A stretch of 64,000 bases of DNA from Sciurus carolinensis (GCF_902686445.1 NC_062213.1:58437491-58501490); one strand, 5' to 3'; shown: positions 45,055 to 57,370, counted from the stretch's first letter. Numbers and translations: made by a program. Notes: generated by a model not told the origin, from the sequence alone.

Positions 45055-46934
45055 ATTCATATATTGAGATAATCATGTGATTCTTTAAGTCTATTTATGT
45101 GGTGAATTACACTTATTGATTTCCATGGGTTGAACCAACCTTGCATCCCACCTAATAAATCCCACTTGATCATTATGCATTATCATTTTTATGTTTTTGT
45201 ATGCAATTTACCAATATTTTATTAAGAATTTTTGCATCTATGTTTATCAAGGTTATTGGTCTGAAGTTATCTTTCCTTGATGAGTCTTTGTCTGGTTTTG
45301 GTATCAGGGTGATACTGACTTTTAGAATGAGTTTGCCAGGGTTCCCTCTTTTCTATTTCATGGAATAATTTGAGGAGAATTGATATTAGTTCTTCTTTAA
45401 ACGTCTGTACATAGAATGCAGCAAAAAATCCATCAAGTCCTTTTCTTTGTTGGATTTTCTTTGTTGGAAGGCTTTTGATAGTTGTTTCAACCTCATTACT
45501 AAAAGTTGATCTGTTTCAGTTTTCTGTGTCCTTCTAGTTCAATTTAAGTATTTCATATGTCTCCAGGAATTTGTCCATATCTTCAAGATTTTCTAACTTG
45601 TTGGAGTACAGCTTTTCAAAGTAGTTTCTGATGACACCTTGGATTTAAGTAGTTTCTATGGTGACATTTCCTTTTAATCTTGGATTTTGATAATTTGAGT
45701 TTTTCTCTCTTTCTTTTAGTTAGTTTGGCTATGGGTTTATCAATTTTGTTTATTCTTTCAAGAAACTCTGCTGCATTGATCTTTGATTTTTTTTTAATCT
45801 CATTTATTTTTAAATTTCATTGATTTGGGTTCTAATTTAAATTATTTTTTGTGTTCTAATGATTTTGGTACTGGTTTTTCTTTTTCTATGTCCTTGAGCT
45901 GTAATGTTACATTATTTATTTGGTACCTTTCCATTCTTATAATGTATAAGCTCAATTCTAAAAACATTCCTCTTAGAAGTGCCTTCATACTGCCCTAGAG
46001 ATTTTTATATGTTGTATCTCTGTTCTTTATTTACTTCTAAGTACTTTTTATTTCTCCCCTGATTTCTTCTGCTATCCATTCATCATTCAAGAGTGTATCA
46101 TTTAATCTCCAGATGTTAGAGTGGTATCTATGTTTTATCTTACTGTTGATTTCTAATTTCATTCCTTTCTGATTTGATAGAATGCAAAGTAATATGTTTA
46201 TTTCTTTTTTACATTTCCTGAGAGTTTCTTTGTGACCTAAAATATGGTCTACTTTAGAAAATATTTCATATGCTGCTGAGAAAAATGTGAATTCAGTCAT
46301 TGATGGATGAAATATTCTAAAGATGTCTTTTAGGCCAGATTATTATTTACAGTCCTTTCGTTCTATTGAATCTTTATTTAGTTTTTATTTGAATGATCTA
46401 TCCAGTGATGAGAGAGGCTTATTAAAGTCACCTAGTGTTGTTGTAGTCTATTTGATTATTGATATTGAGAAGGGTTTGTTTGATGTACATATGCTCTAAT
46501 TTGGGGGCCATAAATATTTATGATCATTATATTTTGTTGATGTATGATTCCCTTAACCAGTGTAAAGTGTCCTTTCAGTGTCTTTTTTAAAATTTTGACT
46601 TGAAGTCAGTCCACTTTATCAGATATGAGAAAGTAACTCCTGCATGTTTATGAGATCCATGTGAATGGTATTTTTTCCTCCATTATTTCACCTTCAGACT
46701 GTGGATATCTTTGCCTGTGAAGTGAGTCTCTGACACACAGCATAATGTTGGGTTTTGTTTTCTGATCCCATATGCCAATATATGTCTTTTGATTGAAGAG
46801 TTTTGACCACTTACATTCAATGTTATTATTGGGAGGTAATTTTTATTTCTTGCAATTCTGATTTCTTTCTAGTATTTAGATTGGATTTGATTCTCCTTTG
46901 ACTGACTATTCTTCTAGTGCAATGCCTCCCTAAA
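45055..46934 (-). mobile_element. Inverted L1 fragment (endonuclease to RT), no 3' end
   Basis: Antisense L1 ORF2: the left edge lies in RT ('gataatcatgtgattctt' corresponds to the conserved H-M-I-I-S region), and the right edge is upstream of the endonuclease. Minus-strand frame 46037-46300 has the endonuclease motif KVDHILGHK intact, but the next SDH motif reads SNQ. GAAAAAT flanks both edges (45048-45054 and 46935-46941). There is no poly-T or 3' UTR at the left edge. Confidence 0.85.
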
Positions 46935-48129
46935 GAAAAATCTTCAGCTAATCTAACCAAAAGGAACACAGAGAAGACCCAAATAAATAAACTTGGAGAT
47001 GAAAAAAGAGAAATTACAACAAATATCACTTAAATTCAAAAGATAATAAGGGAATATTTTTAAAAACAGTATACCCATGAATTGGAAAATCTAGGAGAAA
47101 TAAACATATATCTGGACATATATAATCTGTTAAAATTGAGCCAAGAGGATATAAATAAATATAGATGGATATATAAAATACAATCAGATTACAGTCATAA
47201 TAAAGTTTCCTAACAAAGAAAATTTGAGAACTGAATGGATTCACTGCTGAATTTTATCAAGATTTTAAGGAAAAACTAATGTCAATGCTCTCCCAAACTA
47301 TTCTAGAAAATATAAAGGGAAAGAACTCTTCTAAACTTATTCTATTAGGCCAGTATTACCATGTTGCCAAAACCTGATAAGGATACAACAACAAACAAGC
47401 AAACAAATAAAAAAGCAATAAAAAAAAAGAAAAAGAAAAACTATAGACCATTATCACTGAAGAACATGTGAGCAAAAATCCTCAACAAACCACTTACAAA
47501 TTTAATTTAATAATACATTAAAAAGATAATACACCATGATCAAGTTGGTTCATTTTATGTTATGACAGTACGGATGGTTTGATATACACTAATCAATAAA
47601 TGTAAGGCAGCACACAAATAGAGTCAAGGATAAAAATTACATGATCATCTCAATTGATGCAGAAAAATTCTTTGATAAAACATTTCTTCATGTTAAATAC
47701 ACTGAATGAGTTAGGAATAGAAGGATCATACTTGAAGACAAAAGGTAATATATGACAAACCCATAACCACCATCATACTGAATGGGGAAAAGCTAGAATC
47801 GTTTCTTTTATGATCAGAAAGTAGTCAAGGGTTTCCTCTGTTATCACTCAAGTTCAATATATATTACTAGAAATTCTGGCTAGAACAATCAGGCCAGAGA
47901 AATTAATAAAAGGTGTATGAAAGAGGTAAGGAGAAAATAAAATGATCTGTCTTTGCAGATGATACGATTTTATATAAAGAAAATCCTAAGATTCCACCAA
48001 AGACTCTTAGAATTAATAAATAAATTCAGCACAATAGTAGGATATAAAACCAACAAATGAATATAAGTAACTTTTCTATACATCAATAATGAACTCACTG
48101 AGAAAGAAAATAGGTAAGCAATTCCATTA

Positions 48130-48178
48130 ACAACAGTTACCCCCCTCACACACACACACATACACACACAAAAAAAAT
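48130..48178 (+). repeat. Short C-run and (CA)n/A-run inside L1
   Basis: CCCCCC, then CA repeats and an A run at 48138-48178. It gives two overlapping 70-residue minus-strand frames that are not genes. Confidence 0.8.
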
Positions 48179-48221
48179 ACAATACTTAGGAATAACATAA
48201 AACACTGAAGAAAAGAATTGA

Positions 48222-48300
48222 AAAGTTGTACCATATATGTGTACAATGAATCAAAATGCAGTCTGTAAAAATAAAAAAATAAATTAAATTTTAAAAAATT
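48222..48300 (+). mobile_element. Very short L1 tail insertion (3'-most ~55 bases plus A-rich tail)
   Basis: Inside the old ORF2, GTACAATGAATCAAAATGCA and GTCTGTAAAAATAAAAAAAT are the 3' end of the younger L1 family seen at 4270, 29645 and 56645. ORF2 sequence resumes on both sides. An extreme 5' truncation. Confidence 0.8.
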
Positions 48301-49192
48301 AGTTGAAGATGACACGGAATGTGGAAAGATCTCTCCCATGGCAGAATTAATGTTATTGAAAGGGTCATGCTACCCAAAGTAATCTACAGAAAAAAATGCA
48401 ATCTCTGTCAAAACCTCAGTGATATTTTTCACAGAATTAGTAACAAATTCTAAAATTCATATGGAAACACAAATGACTCCAAATAGCCAAAGCAACCCTG
48501 AGCACAAAGCAATGCTGGATACATACTTGATTTGAAAAACATACTACAGAGTCATAGCAACAAAAACAGCATGATATTGGCATAAAAGCAGAGCCATAGA
48601 ACAATGAAACAGAATAGCAGACACAGAAATAAATTCAAAAACCTTCAGTCACCAGAAAGGTGTCAAGAACATGCATGGGAGAAAAGACAGCCTGTTCAAC
48701 AAATGTTACTGGGAAAATAGGATATTTATGTATAGAAAACTGCAACACCCTCTGCAATAATCAACTAAAAATGAATCAAATACCTTGATGTAAGGCCTGA
48801 AACTTTGAAACTGCTCAAAGAAAACATATGGAAAACACTTCCAGATGTTGGCATAGGTAATGATTTCATATGTAAGATTTTAATAGTCTAGGAAACAAAA
48901 GCATAAATTGTCAAGATTAAACTAAATTAATAATTTTCTGCATAGTACAGGAAAAAAGAGTGAAGAGAAAATCTGCAGAATTGGAGAAAATCTTCACCAA
49001 CTATTCACCGGACATAGAACTAATCCAAAATACAGACCTCAAAGCTTAGCAACAATAAAAACAGGTAATCCAATAATAAATGGGCATGTTATCCAAATGG
49101 ATGACTAAAGAGGAAGTACAATGACTGATAAATACACTAAAAAATATTCAATATTTTTAATCATCAGGGAAATGCAAATCCAAACTACATTG

Positions 49193-49410
49193 GGTCAGGC
49201 GCAGTGAAGCATACCTGAAATTCCAGCAAATTGAAAGGCTGGAGGCAGGGGGATCACAAATTCAAAGCCATCTCAGCAATTTAGTGAGACCCTAAGCAAC
49301 TTAGCAGACCCTGTCTTAAAATAAAAGATAAAAAGGACTGAGGGTGTGACTCAATGCTTAAGCATCCCCAGCATTCCCCAGTACCCGCCCAAAAAAAAAG
49401 AAAAAAGAAA
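49193..49410 (+). mobile_element. B1/ID composite SINE, plus strand
   Basis: More diverged composite (GGGTCAGGCGCAGTGAAGCA, GGAGGCAGGGGGATCACAAA, GAGGGTGTGACTCAATGC) with an A-rich tail. Target-site duplication AAACTACATTG (49182-49192) and AAACCTGCATTG (49411-49422). It splits the L1 C-terminal part. Confidence 0.92.
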
Positions 49411-49422
49411 AAACCTGCATTG

Positions 49423-50075
49423 AAATTCCATCCCACTGAGTTACCATGGCGGCAGTTTTTTAAACAAACAAAAAACAACAAATGCTAGCAATGTTGTCTA
49501 GAAAAAAGAAAACTTATGCACTATTGGTGAAAATATGAAATAGTACAGTCATTATAAAAAAAAAAACAGTAATGGAGGTTCCTCAAGAAACTAAAAATAA
49601 ATCTACCACATGATCCAGCATACAAAAAAGAGATAACTGCATACACCTTTATTGTAGCACTTTAAGATATGGAATCGGTCTATGTGGTGATCAGCAGATG
49701 ACTGCATAAAGAAAATATGGCATATATGCACAATGGAATATTATTCAATCATATAGAGTGAATCCTTTCATTTGCCATAAAATGGATGGAACTGGAGAAC
49801 ATCATTGTATGTGAAATAAACCATAGACAGAAATACAACTAACACATGTTCTTTCTCATGTGTAGAAACTAAACAAAACAAAGATGATCTGAAAGTATAA
49901 GAGGGGCTGTAATGAATTGGGAGGGAATGCAGAAGAAGGTGAAATGGTCAGGAGGGGGTAGAAAAAGGGAGGTGACTAAGATCAAAGTTCAATGTATGCA
50001 CATAAGGAAATGTCATAGTGAAACCTATTAAATTGTACAATTAGTATGTTTTAATTACAATAAAATATTTTAAAG
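49423..50075 (+). mobile_element. L1 C-terminal part and 3' UTR, end of the old element
   Basis: Ordinary L1 end wording: 'catatatgcacaatggaat' (49722), 'aaatggatggaactggaga' (49780), 'gtatgttttaattacaata' and a final AATAAAATATTTTAAAG. No full poly-A remains. Confidence 0.85.
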
Positions 50076-51485
50076 AACTACCTGGACACCCCTACATGAA
50101 AACAAATCAAAATTATGGTATAAATCTGAATATTGCTAAGTGATTCAATCAATTGCAGTTATTTTTTATTTTATGCTCAACTTTCCATATTTGGGCCAGA
50201 ATCAACCTCACATTTGGTTTCAACATTTTTTGATATGACTCCAGAAATCTTTGATAGTTTCTTTGCTTCTGATGCAACAAGGTCTATTTTCATTTTGAAC
50301 ATTTATTATTCTAGAACAATAATTATTTAATTTTGTAAGTGACACTGATTCTTTCAGGAAAAGTGGTTAGATACCAGCATCTAGAACCTGAGTGCTTGTG
50401 ATACTGATATGGTGAATGCTTTTACATCTTTACATTAATTTTAGATAAGAAATATCATTATCCAAGAAATACACGAAGCAATCACATTGATTTTCTATTT
50501 AAATTTAGCAGTAGAGAGTTATACATAGGTTTTGATTTTATATTTCCCATTTCTCCTTTGATTTATTCTTCTTTGATATTTCCCATTTCTTATGTTGATT
50601 TTATTTGTTGTTTTTGCTGAAATTTTTGTTCTGAATGAACTTTACATGAATGCTTATTTTATTTATCACTGTATAACAGTTTCAAAATGAAAGTAACCAT
50701 GCTATGGCTAAAAAATGTTTGTTAAAAGCAGTTAAGATTTCACTGCAGTTCTTTTTTGCCTCTGTAGAAATAGAACTATTTCTTATTATGCATAAGAAAC
50801 ATCCATAGAAAAACAATTTTAAAATGTCGGTTAGGATTCCTTTGGTTATTTAAATGCACACAAATATAAACATACACACTTTCTTTCTTTGATAAAGTTT
50901 TTATATCTACACACAGTTCTGCATGTTTCTTTTGTAGAATTACATGTCCTGCAATGTAACTTATGTTCCTCTTTACAGTTTTACCATTGCACAATATAGT
51001 TAATTTAAGCAAACACTTATCAATAGTATCTGGGTGAAATAAGTATTTTTAATAAGTAAAATACTATAAAATAGCTATTTTGATATAAAACATCTCTTTC
51101 TTCTCCCCATTTAACTGATTGTTTACCATCAACTCATCTTATTTACAATACAACTAAATTTCTACTTCTTGAGCATGCTCTAGTCCTTATAAATACCTCT
51201 AGATCACATCCTTTTCCTATCTTCTATTTCCAAGATGAGCTGAGTACAAACCATTATAGAGGATTCACCACACCCCATTGTCTGAGCTTCATTTCTTGTA
51301 TGTCTCTGCCAACAGATTATGAGGACTAGGAGTTTAGAATTCTTGTCTTCATACTCTCACTGCCAACTTGGGTTTCTAATCAGATTGTTGAATAAATGTA
51401 TTAAAATCAAAGATAAAAAGTCAACTTAAACATGCTGTAAAAATACTTCATATCATCAGAAAAAATTGAGTTGGGATAAACATTA
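50076..51485. other. Unassigned, with a possible L2 3' end at 51230-51410
   Basis: Mostly AT-rich and unrecognised. 51290-51410 resembles an L2 3' end ('agattatgaggactaggag', 'gttgaataaatgtatt'). A short near-duplication of TATTTCCCATTTCT lies at 50540 and 50577. Confidence 0.4.
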
Positions 51486-51489
51486 AATT

Positions 51490-51770
51490 GGGGAGATTGG
51501 TGAGATATTGGTCAAAGGATATAAAATTTCAGACACAGTAATAAGTTCAAAAGGTTTATTGTACATCATGGTATCTATAGTTGATGACAAATATTGTATA
51601 CCTGAAAATTGCTAAGAAAGTAGATTTTATGTGTACCTGCAAACAAAAATGATAAGTATGTGAGCTAATATGTTAGCTTGATTTAGTATTCCTATATATA
51701 TATATACATGTCTCAAAATATTAAGGTATAGAAACATATGTGTAATTTTGTCAATTAAATAAATAGAATA
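51490..51770 (+). mobile_element. Old L1 3' UTR, plus strand
   Basis: GATATTGGTCAAAGGATATA, 'atggtatctatagttgatg' and 'aaaattgctaagaaagtag' match the L1MA/L1MB-type 3' UTR. It ends near a (TA)n run at 51690-51704. Confidence 0.8.
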
Positions 51771-52305
51771 ATTCCTACCCCCACGTTAAACTAAGAGGTA
51801 GTATTATTATTCAAACTAACATTTTAAAAGATTATGACAGAGGAAACCATTTTTATACTTTCAATGGGCACTGTATAAAGATGCTAAGACATGTTCTTGC
51901 ATTCTTAAAATTCTCAATATTATACCCAGGTGAACAGAAAGTTCTTTTTGTTAATTAAGATAAAACTACATGTAAAATCTTTGTCAATAGAATCTACTTG
52001 GTTAGCTTAAGGCCATATCCTCTTGCTGTTATTAGAGAGTGAGTGTCAAATCCCTTTCAGTTATAACTTTAAAAAAAAGAAAAGTTTGGAAGTATGACTT
52101 CTAAGTTATGTCATGGTTTCAATTTGAATCTCTTAGCTTTAATGTTAACATAATACTTTTTCAACCTGTCTCACTAATCTTCAAACCTTTCTCTGTTACC
52201 TGACAAGCACATGGTGCAAAGCCGCAATATTTCCCACTTAGGAATTTTTTTTTTCCCCACTTAAGGTATTTTCTGAAGCTTTTGAAAAATGTTTCAAATG
52301 GGTTT
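51771..52305. other. Unassigned sequence
   Basis: No feature recognised. Confidence 0.4.
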
Positions 52306-52309
52306 CATT

Positions 52310-52403
52310 TTCCCTTGTCCCCAGTCCCTGGCCACATCCATTCTACTCTACTCATTTGTTCAGTGAGTGGTATATTTTACATAGTAAAATGTCCTTCAGG
52401 CTT

Positions 52404-52441
<38 letters not shown>

Positions 52442-52530
52442 AACGTTCATGTTATCACACGGGACAGGTTTTCCTGTTATATAAGGTTGAATAGTGTTGC
52501 ATCATATGTGTATGCCACATCACTAGAACA
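52310..52530 (-). mobile_element. Old L1 3'-region fragment, minus strand
   Basis: Antisense wording: CCCCAGTCCCTGGCCACATC, CCATTCTACTCTACTC, AATGTCCTTCAGGCTTATC and, beyond the ATC repeat, AAGGTTGAATAGTGTTGCAT. An ATC expansion interrupts it. Confidence 0.65.
52404..52440 (+). repeat. (ATC)12 microsatellite
   Basis: About 12 uninterrupted ATC/TCA units inside the old L1 fragment. Confidence 0.95.
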
Positions 52531-53165
52531 TGTTCTCAATTTAGCATTACTAGTTTTAAATACACAAATATTTATAAATATATTAGGTGTCACTACAGAA
52601 TGTATTAAATATTCTCAAAGTACAAAGATCAGCCTGCATTTTTCCATTGTTAAGTTATGTTGCTTACATCTTCTGCTAACTCCTACTCTCAACATTACTC
52701 ATAGTGTCTAAACCTCCTTTCCAAAAGTGTAGTTTATTGTTTCTAATGGGAAAGTAACATATTGCTACTGTGAAACTATTAGGAACATAATTTTACTTAA
52801 AAAACTGTAATATTTTATTTGAAGAATCCTAAAATTGATTTTTGCAGGATATACCTTTGTTTTAACAAAGCAGAGCATAATTGATTTCTCTTTAATATCT
52901 AAGGGAATTTTTGTTATAACTATTATTCTGAGAGTGTCTGTCTTCTTTTGGAATTCTTGCTTCACCATTGGTCACCATTGATTTCCAAAAAGTAATTGAT
53001 CCTGCAGTTCCAAAACTGAATCAAGGTACCTTAGAGGTGCCTCAGAAAATGTTCAGCTTTTTAGGGAATTATGGATATATTCAATATTTGTGGGACACCA
53101 CATAAGTTACAATCCCAAGACAGTTCTTAGTTTCTTTAATAGATTGTCCTCATTCTTTCCAATGA
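52531..53165. other. Unassigned AT-rich sequence
   Basis: Two short frames (52487-52711, 52765-52968) without motifs. No repeat recognised. Confidence 0.4.
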
Positions 53166-53179
53166 CGTCATGTTTTTTT

Positions 53180-53379
53180 ATGTTGTTGTTTTTGGTACCT
53201 GAGATTGAATTCAAGGACACCTGACCACTGAGCCACATCCCCAGGATTATTTTGTATTTTATTTAGAAACAGAGTCTCACTGAGTGGTTTAGTGCCTCAC
53301 TTTTGTTGAAGCTGGTTTTGAACTAGTGATCCTCCTGCCTCAGCCTCCCCAGTCGCTGGAATTATGGCACCCAGCGGTT
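53180..53379 (-). mobile_element. B1/ID composite SINE, minus strand
   Basis: ID part (GAGATTGAATTCAAGGACAC, GAGCCACATCCCCAGG) then the 7SL-like part (CTGCCTCAGCCTCCCCAGTC). Probable target-site duplication TCATGTTTTTTT (53168-53179) and TCATGTATTTTT (53380-53391). Confidence 0.92.
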
Positions 53380-53391
53380 TCATGTATTTTT

Positions 53392-54050
53392 GAAGCAGGA
53401 TTCTTAACAGTTGCTGTGATAAATAACAATTACTATTAAATGTGCTTTTTCAATAGAATTAAATATCAGGTAAATATGCATTGTATTGTTTTATTACAAG
53501 GATATAACAAAGTCAGAATCTTTAACAGAAGAATATAAATCATATAAATCATATATAGCAAATGAATGGTGTGTGAGTTCCTGTATAACTGCTTCTAAAA
53601 TTATCAGCAAATAAAGCTTAATTAAGTTCTGAAAAATCAACTGTTAGGAGAAATATAATACTTGTCACTAGAAATAATAGGAATACTCATGGACCATTTA
53701 TAAAATTAATTTTAAAAGGGATGCAAATTCTTAAAATAATATTTAAAAGTCCTACCACACAGAGAAATACATTGAATATCTTTATACTAGCAGTTTGGCA
53801 TTTATAAAAGGCACTAGCTGAGTAGTCTGAACAATGTTTAAGACATATTAATATGTACGCTTCACATTTAGTTCAGCAGGTAACATACTAAAGGAGGAGT
53901 TTTATTATAATAATACATTGATTAATATAAACATTTGCTAGCTACATGAGTTGTATTCATGGATTAATATAAATATCTTATTACACAAAATTTTAGTCAT
54001 AAAATGTAGACTATTTTAGAATAATTTTGACCCTATATTTTTTTCTCATT
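53392..54050. other. Unassigned AT-rich sequence
   Basis: No feature recognised. Confidence 0.45.
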
Positions 54051-54054
54051 TATC

Positions 54055-55170
54055 AACTCACTTAAAAATGACACATTGTACACCTAATGATTAGATCAGA
54101 GTCAGTGGTATGACCATCACTTCAAACAGCCATCCTTTTTCTGTTAGAGATATTCAAAATCCTCCCTACTAGCTCTTTTAAAATATACAACTAATTGTGT
54201 GCTGTCAACCATCACCAGTTACCTGATTATGTTGTTTAGAGTATTAGGAGTTATTTCTCCATTCCAATGGCACTCCTATACTCCTTAACCTTCCTCTCTC
54301 CAGATACCCTTACCCACTTCCCAGCCTCTCGTAGTCACTATTCTACTCTCTATTTCCATGAGGTTGGATTACAGTTTCCACATAAAAATTAAAAGACACA
54401 AACTTTGTATTTCTGTTCCTGACTTGTTTCACTTAACATAATGTCCTCTAATTCCATTCATGTTGCTACAAATGATGGGATTTAATTCTTTTTATGGTAG
54501 AATAATATTCCACTATTTTTTATACCCCTTTTTCTTTATCCATTCACTGATACACACCTAGGCTGTCTCTATTTCTTGGTTATTGTGCATATGATGCAAT
54601 AAACATGGATTGTGTATGTTTCTATGATATATTGATTTCATTTCCCTCAGATATATACCCAGTAGTGGAATAACAGTTTCACAAAGCAGTCTTATTTCTA
54701 ATTTTTTTGATTCATATCCATACTGTTTTCCAGAATGTCTAAACTAATTTACATTTTCATCAACAGTATAGGAAATTTTCCTGTTTTGCATCATCACTGA
54801 CTTTTTAAAAATTTTTTTCTTGTTAATACTAGTCATTCTTTTTGGGGTGAGATGATATCTCACTATGGTTCTAACTCCTGTTTCACCGGTGCTTAATGAT
54901 GTTCAGGGTTTTCTTTTTGTATATTTGTCAACCATCTGTAGTCTTTTCAAAAATGTCTAAATCATTTGTCCATTTTTAAATTGGATTTCTTGTGTTTTTA
55001 TTCTATGGAGTTGCTTAAATTCCTTAATTGTATTTTGGATGTTAGTCCTTTGAAATAAAATCCAATAATCAAAAAAATTACTTTTACTTAACTTAGTAGG
55101 TATTTTATCTCTCCCACATATATACTGTTGAAACTCATAATTTGATGGCATCATTTTTGTTTATTGTTCT
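54055..55170 (-). mobile_element. Old L1 (L1M-type) 3' end, minus strand
   Basis: Antisense 3' UTR and ORF2 C-terminus: 'cctcccttctccagatacc'-like C-rich block (54285-54350), CACTTAACATAATGTCCTC, GATATATACCCAGTAGTGG and GTGAGATGATATCTCACTAT. It extends to about 55170. All frames are broken. Confidence 0.85.
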
Positions 55171-55189
55171 GCCTACTATATTTAAATTC

Positions 55190-55290
55190 ATCAATAATTA
55201 TATAATAATATAATAATTATAATTTGTATATAATTAACAATTGTATATAATATATTGTATATTAATGTATAATACAATATATAATAACCT
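55190..55290. repeat. AT-rich, palindrome-rich low-complexity tract
   Basis: TATAATAATATAATAATTAT and TATATAATATATTGTATATT blocks with several internal inverted repeats; almost no G or C. Confidence 0.8.
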
Positions 55291-56640
55291 ACTGAAGAAA
55301 TAGTCTCATTGATTTAAGAGCACATAAGTAAATCACATTATATATGCAGAATTATTGATAAAATATGACTTTAAGTCTATTCCATACATGCATTTAGTAA
55401 GCTTGATTTCAATTAATGTTTATATGAAGGAGAATTTTATAACTGTTTTGTTCAGTTTCACAGGAAAAAATATAATTAAATTTTAATGGACACATTATAA
55501 ATATAACAAAACCATACTCACTATTATTAGATCCAAAAGCGTTTTGAAGAATGTAGAGAAAATAGGGATATAAAAGCATTCATACAAGTGAAAATGTGAA
55601 TGTTAAAAATGAAACCCATCAAATAAGACAGTATACTGAAGACATTGAGTCTCAGATGTTAAGAACAAAATTAAGTTCTGTTTTGCATGTAAACTGAGAG
55701 GAGGGAGCTAGGGACATTAATCAAGAGAAAATTTGACTTTTAGCCTTCTTATTCATCATTTTTACTTCACACTCTTTATATGTAAATCCAGCACTCTGAA
55801 GCTACTTGGTCCATAGAGAGATAGGTGTATACCAGCCCAAATGTACAAAAGTAGTGTGTGGCTCCTAACCTGTCGTTATTTCTGGTTCAGTTTAAGAACA
55901 GGTTTGTCCCTCTCATTGCAGTCCTTTCTTGACATTGCCATTGTTCTCCCACTAGCAAGTTGGACTTGATACAATTACATAAATAACCAATTAGCATGCT
56001 AGATATTTGGGTCATCTGAAACCTTGTAGAAAACACATAGCATTGTCCAAATAGGTAACTCGAGAAGTCTATTTAAGCTAAGCAACTACTGACAAAAATA
56101 CGGATTGGTATCAAAGACGCTAACAATAGTTGTAAACTAGTGAAAAATATACTGTGTGTGTAAAGGTAGTTGTGCCTACTGAAATGCCCACCAAGTATAT
56201 GGAGAGGGACACTTGACAAAAGCTGTAACTATCAATACAGTGACACAGCTAAGAAGCAACCAATTATCAGAGAAGAAACATGAGGAACAAATATCTAAAC
56301 CTTACTTCCATACTCAGATCCCCTTAAATGTTACCCACTAGCTGAATGCCACCAAGGACCTGAGGCAAAGCAACCTTTGGGAAGACCAATCAGATCCTTG
56401 CCTACTAGGTAGGAAAAAAGCGGGTGTGAAGTGTTCAGTAAAGACAAATGAAAGGCATGTGGCATGATATTCTTATTTATAATTTAAACACAATACCAAA
56501 AAATCTCCCAATAAAGAAACATTCTTGTCTATAGCCATATATATTTAACTTTATACAGAAATACAACATTGTATATCTTTCCAGATTTATTATTCTGTAT
56601 ATACTTAACAACTTTTACTGCAAAATATATCTTTTGATGT
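55291..56640. other. Unassigned sequence
   Basis: No gene or repeat family recognised across about 1.35 kb. It ends where an L1 poly-T begins. Confidence 0.45.
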
Positions 56641-56644
56641 TTTC

Positions 56645-57220
56645 TTACTTTGTTTTTTTAACTTAATTTTTTTTTCATAGACTGCATTTCGATTCATTGT
56701 ACACAAATGGGGTACAATTTTTCATTTCTATGGTTATACATGATGTGGATCCCTACCATTCTTATAATCATACATGTAGGATAATGTCTGTCTCATTCCA
56801 CCATCTTTCATATCCCCACCCTTTCCTCCCTCTCATTTTCCTCTATGTAATCTAAAGTTCCTCCATTCTTCTCTTACCCCCATCCTCCCAACCCCCATTA
56901 TGTATAATCATCTACTTCTCAGGGAAAACATTTGGCCTTTGTTTTTTTGGGCTTGACTTATTTCACTTAGCATGATATTCTCCAATTCCATCTATTTACC
57001 TGCAAATGCCATAATATTATTCTTCTTTATGACTGAATAATATTCCATTGTGTATATATACCACAGTTTCTTTATCTATTCATCTGCTGAAGAGTATCTA
57101 GGATGGTTCCACAATCTAGCTATTGTGAATTGAGTTGCTATAAACATTGATGTGACTGTGTTACTGCAGTGTGCTGATTTTAAGTCCTTCAGGTATTAAC
57201 CAAGGAGTGGGATAATTGTT
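56645..57220 (-). mobile_element. 5'-truncated L1, minus strand
   Basis: Poly-T, GACTGCATTTCGATTCATTG, a C-rich UTR and ORF2 C-terminal wording to about 57220 ('tttaagtccttcaggtatt'). Same 3'-UTR family as 29645. It appears inserted just before an L2 3' end. Confidence 0.9.
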
Positions 57221-57224
57221 GATT

Positions 57225-57370
57225 TTGTTGTTATCTTTTTGCCTTTCCCACAATGGAAGTTCCATGAGGGAATTAATTTTTCTGTTTTTTTCAGTGTTGT
57301 GGTCTCAGCACCTAGAACTCTGCTTAGCTTCTAGTAGGCACTGAGATAATTTCAAATAAATGGATTGAAG
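57225..57370 (+). mobile_element. L2 3' end, plus strand
   Basis: 'aatggaagttccatgaggg', CAGCACCTAGAACTCTGCTT, TTCTAGTAGGCACTGAG and an AAATAAATGGATTGAAG tail match the L2 3' end. Confidence 0.75.

Larger units (their letters stand above)
46935..49192 (+). pseudogene. L1 ORF2 reverse transcriptase pseudogene, plus strand
   Basis: Translation fragments in order: LTKRNTEKTQINK, LPKPDKDTT, a Y-R-P-like motif before 'ttatcactgaagaacat' (47450), the F-A-D-D motif with both catalytic Asps kept at 47952-47963, and 'caatctctgtcaaaacc' further on. Stops and frameshifts are frequent. RT would copy L1 RNA at the target site; this copy is dead. Confidence 0.88.
41240..50075 (+). mobile_element. Old L1, near full length, with nested insertions
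   Basis: In order on the plus strand: a GC-rich 5'-UTR-like region (about 41300-42700), a T-rich tract (42715-42930), an ID insertion, an inter-ORF region (43300-43700), an ORF2 endonuclease (43700-44550), a linker (44780-45054), an inverted L1 insertion (45055-46934), RT (46935-48700), C-terminal part and 3' end (to 50075). Removing the insertions gives about 6.4 kb, near an L1's normal length. ORF1 is not recognisable. Start at 41240 is approximate. All frames are broken. Confidence 0.8.
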
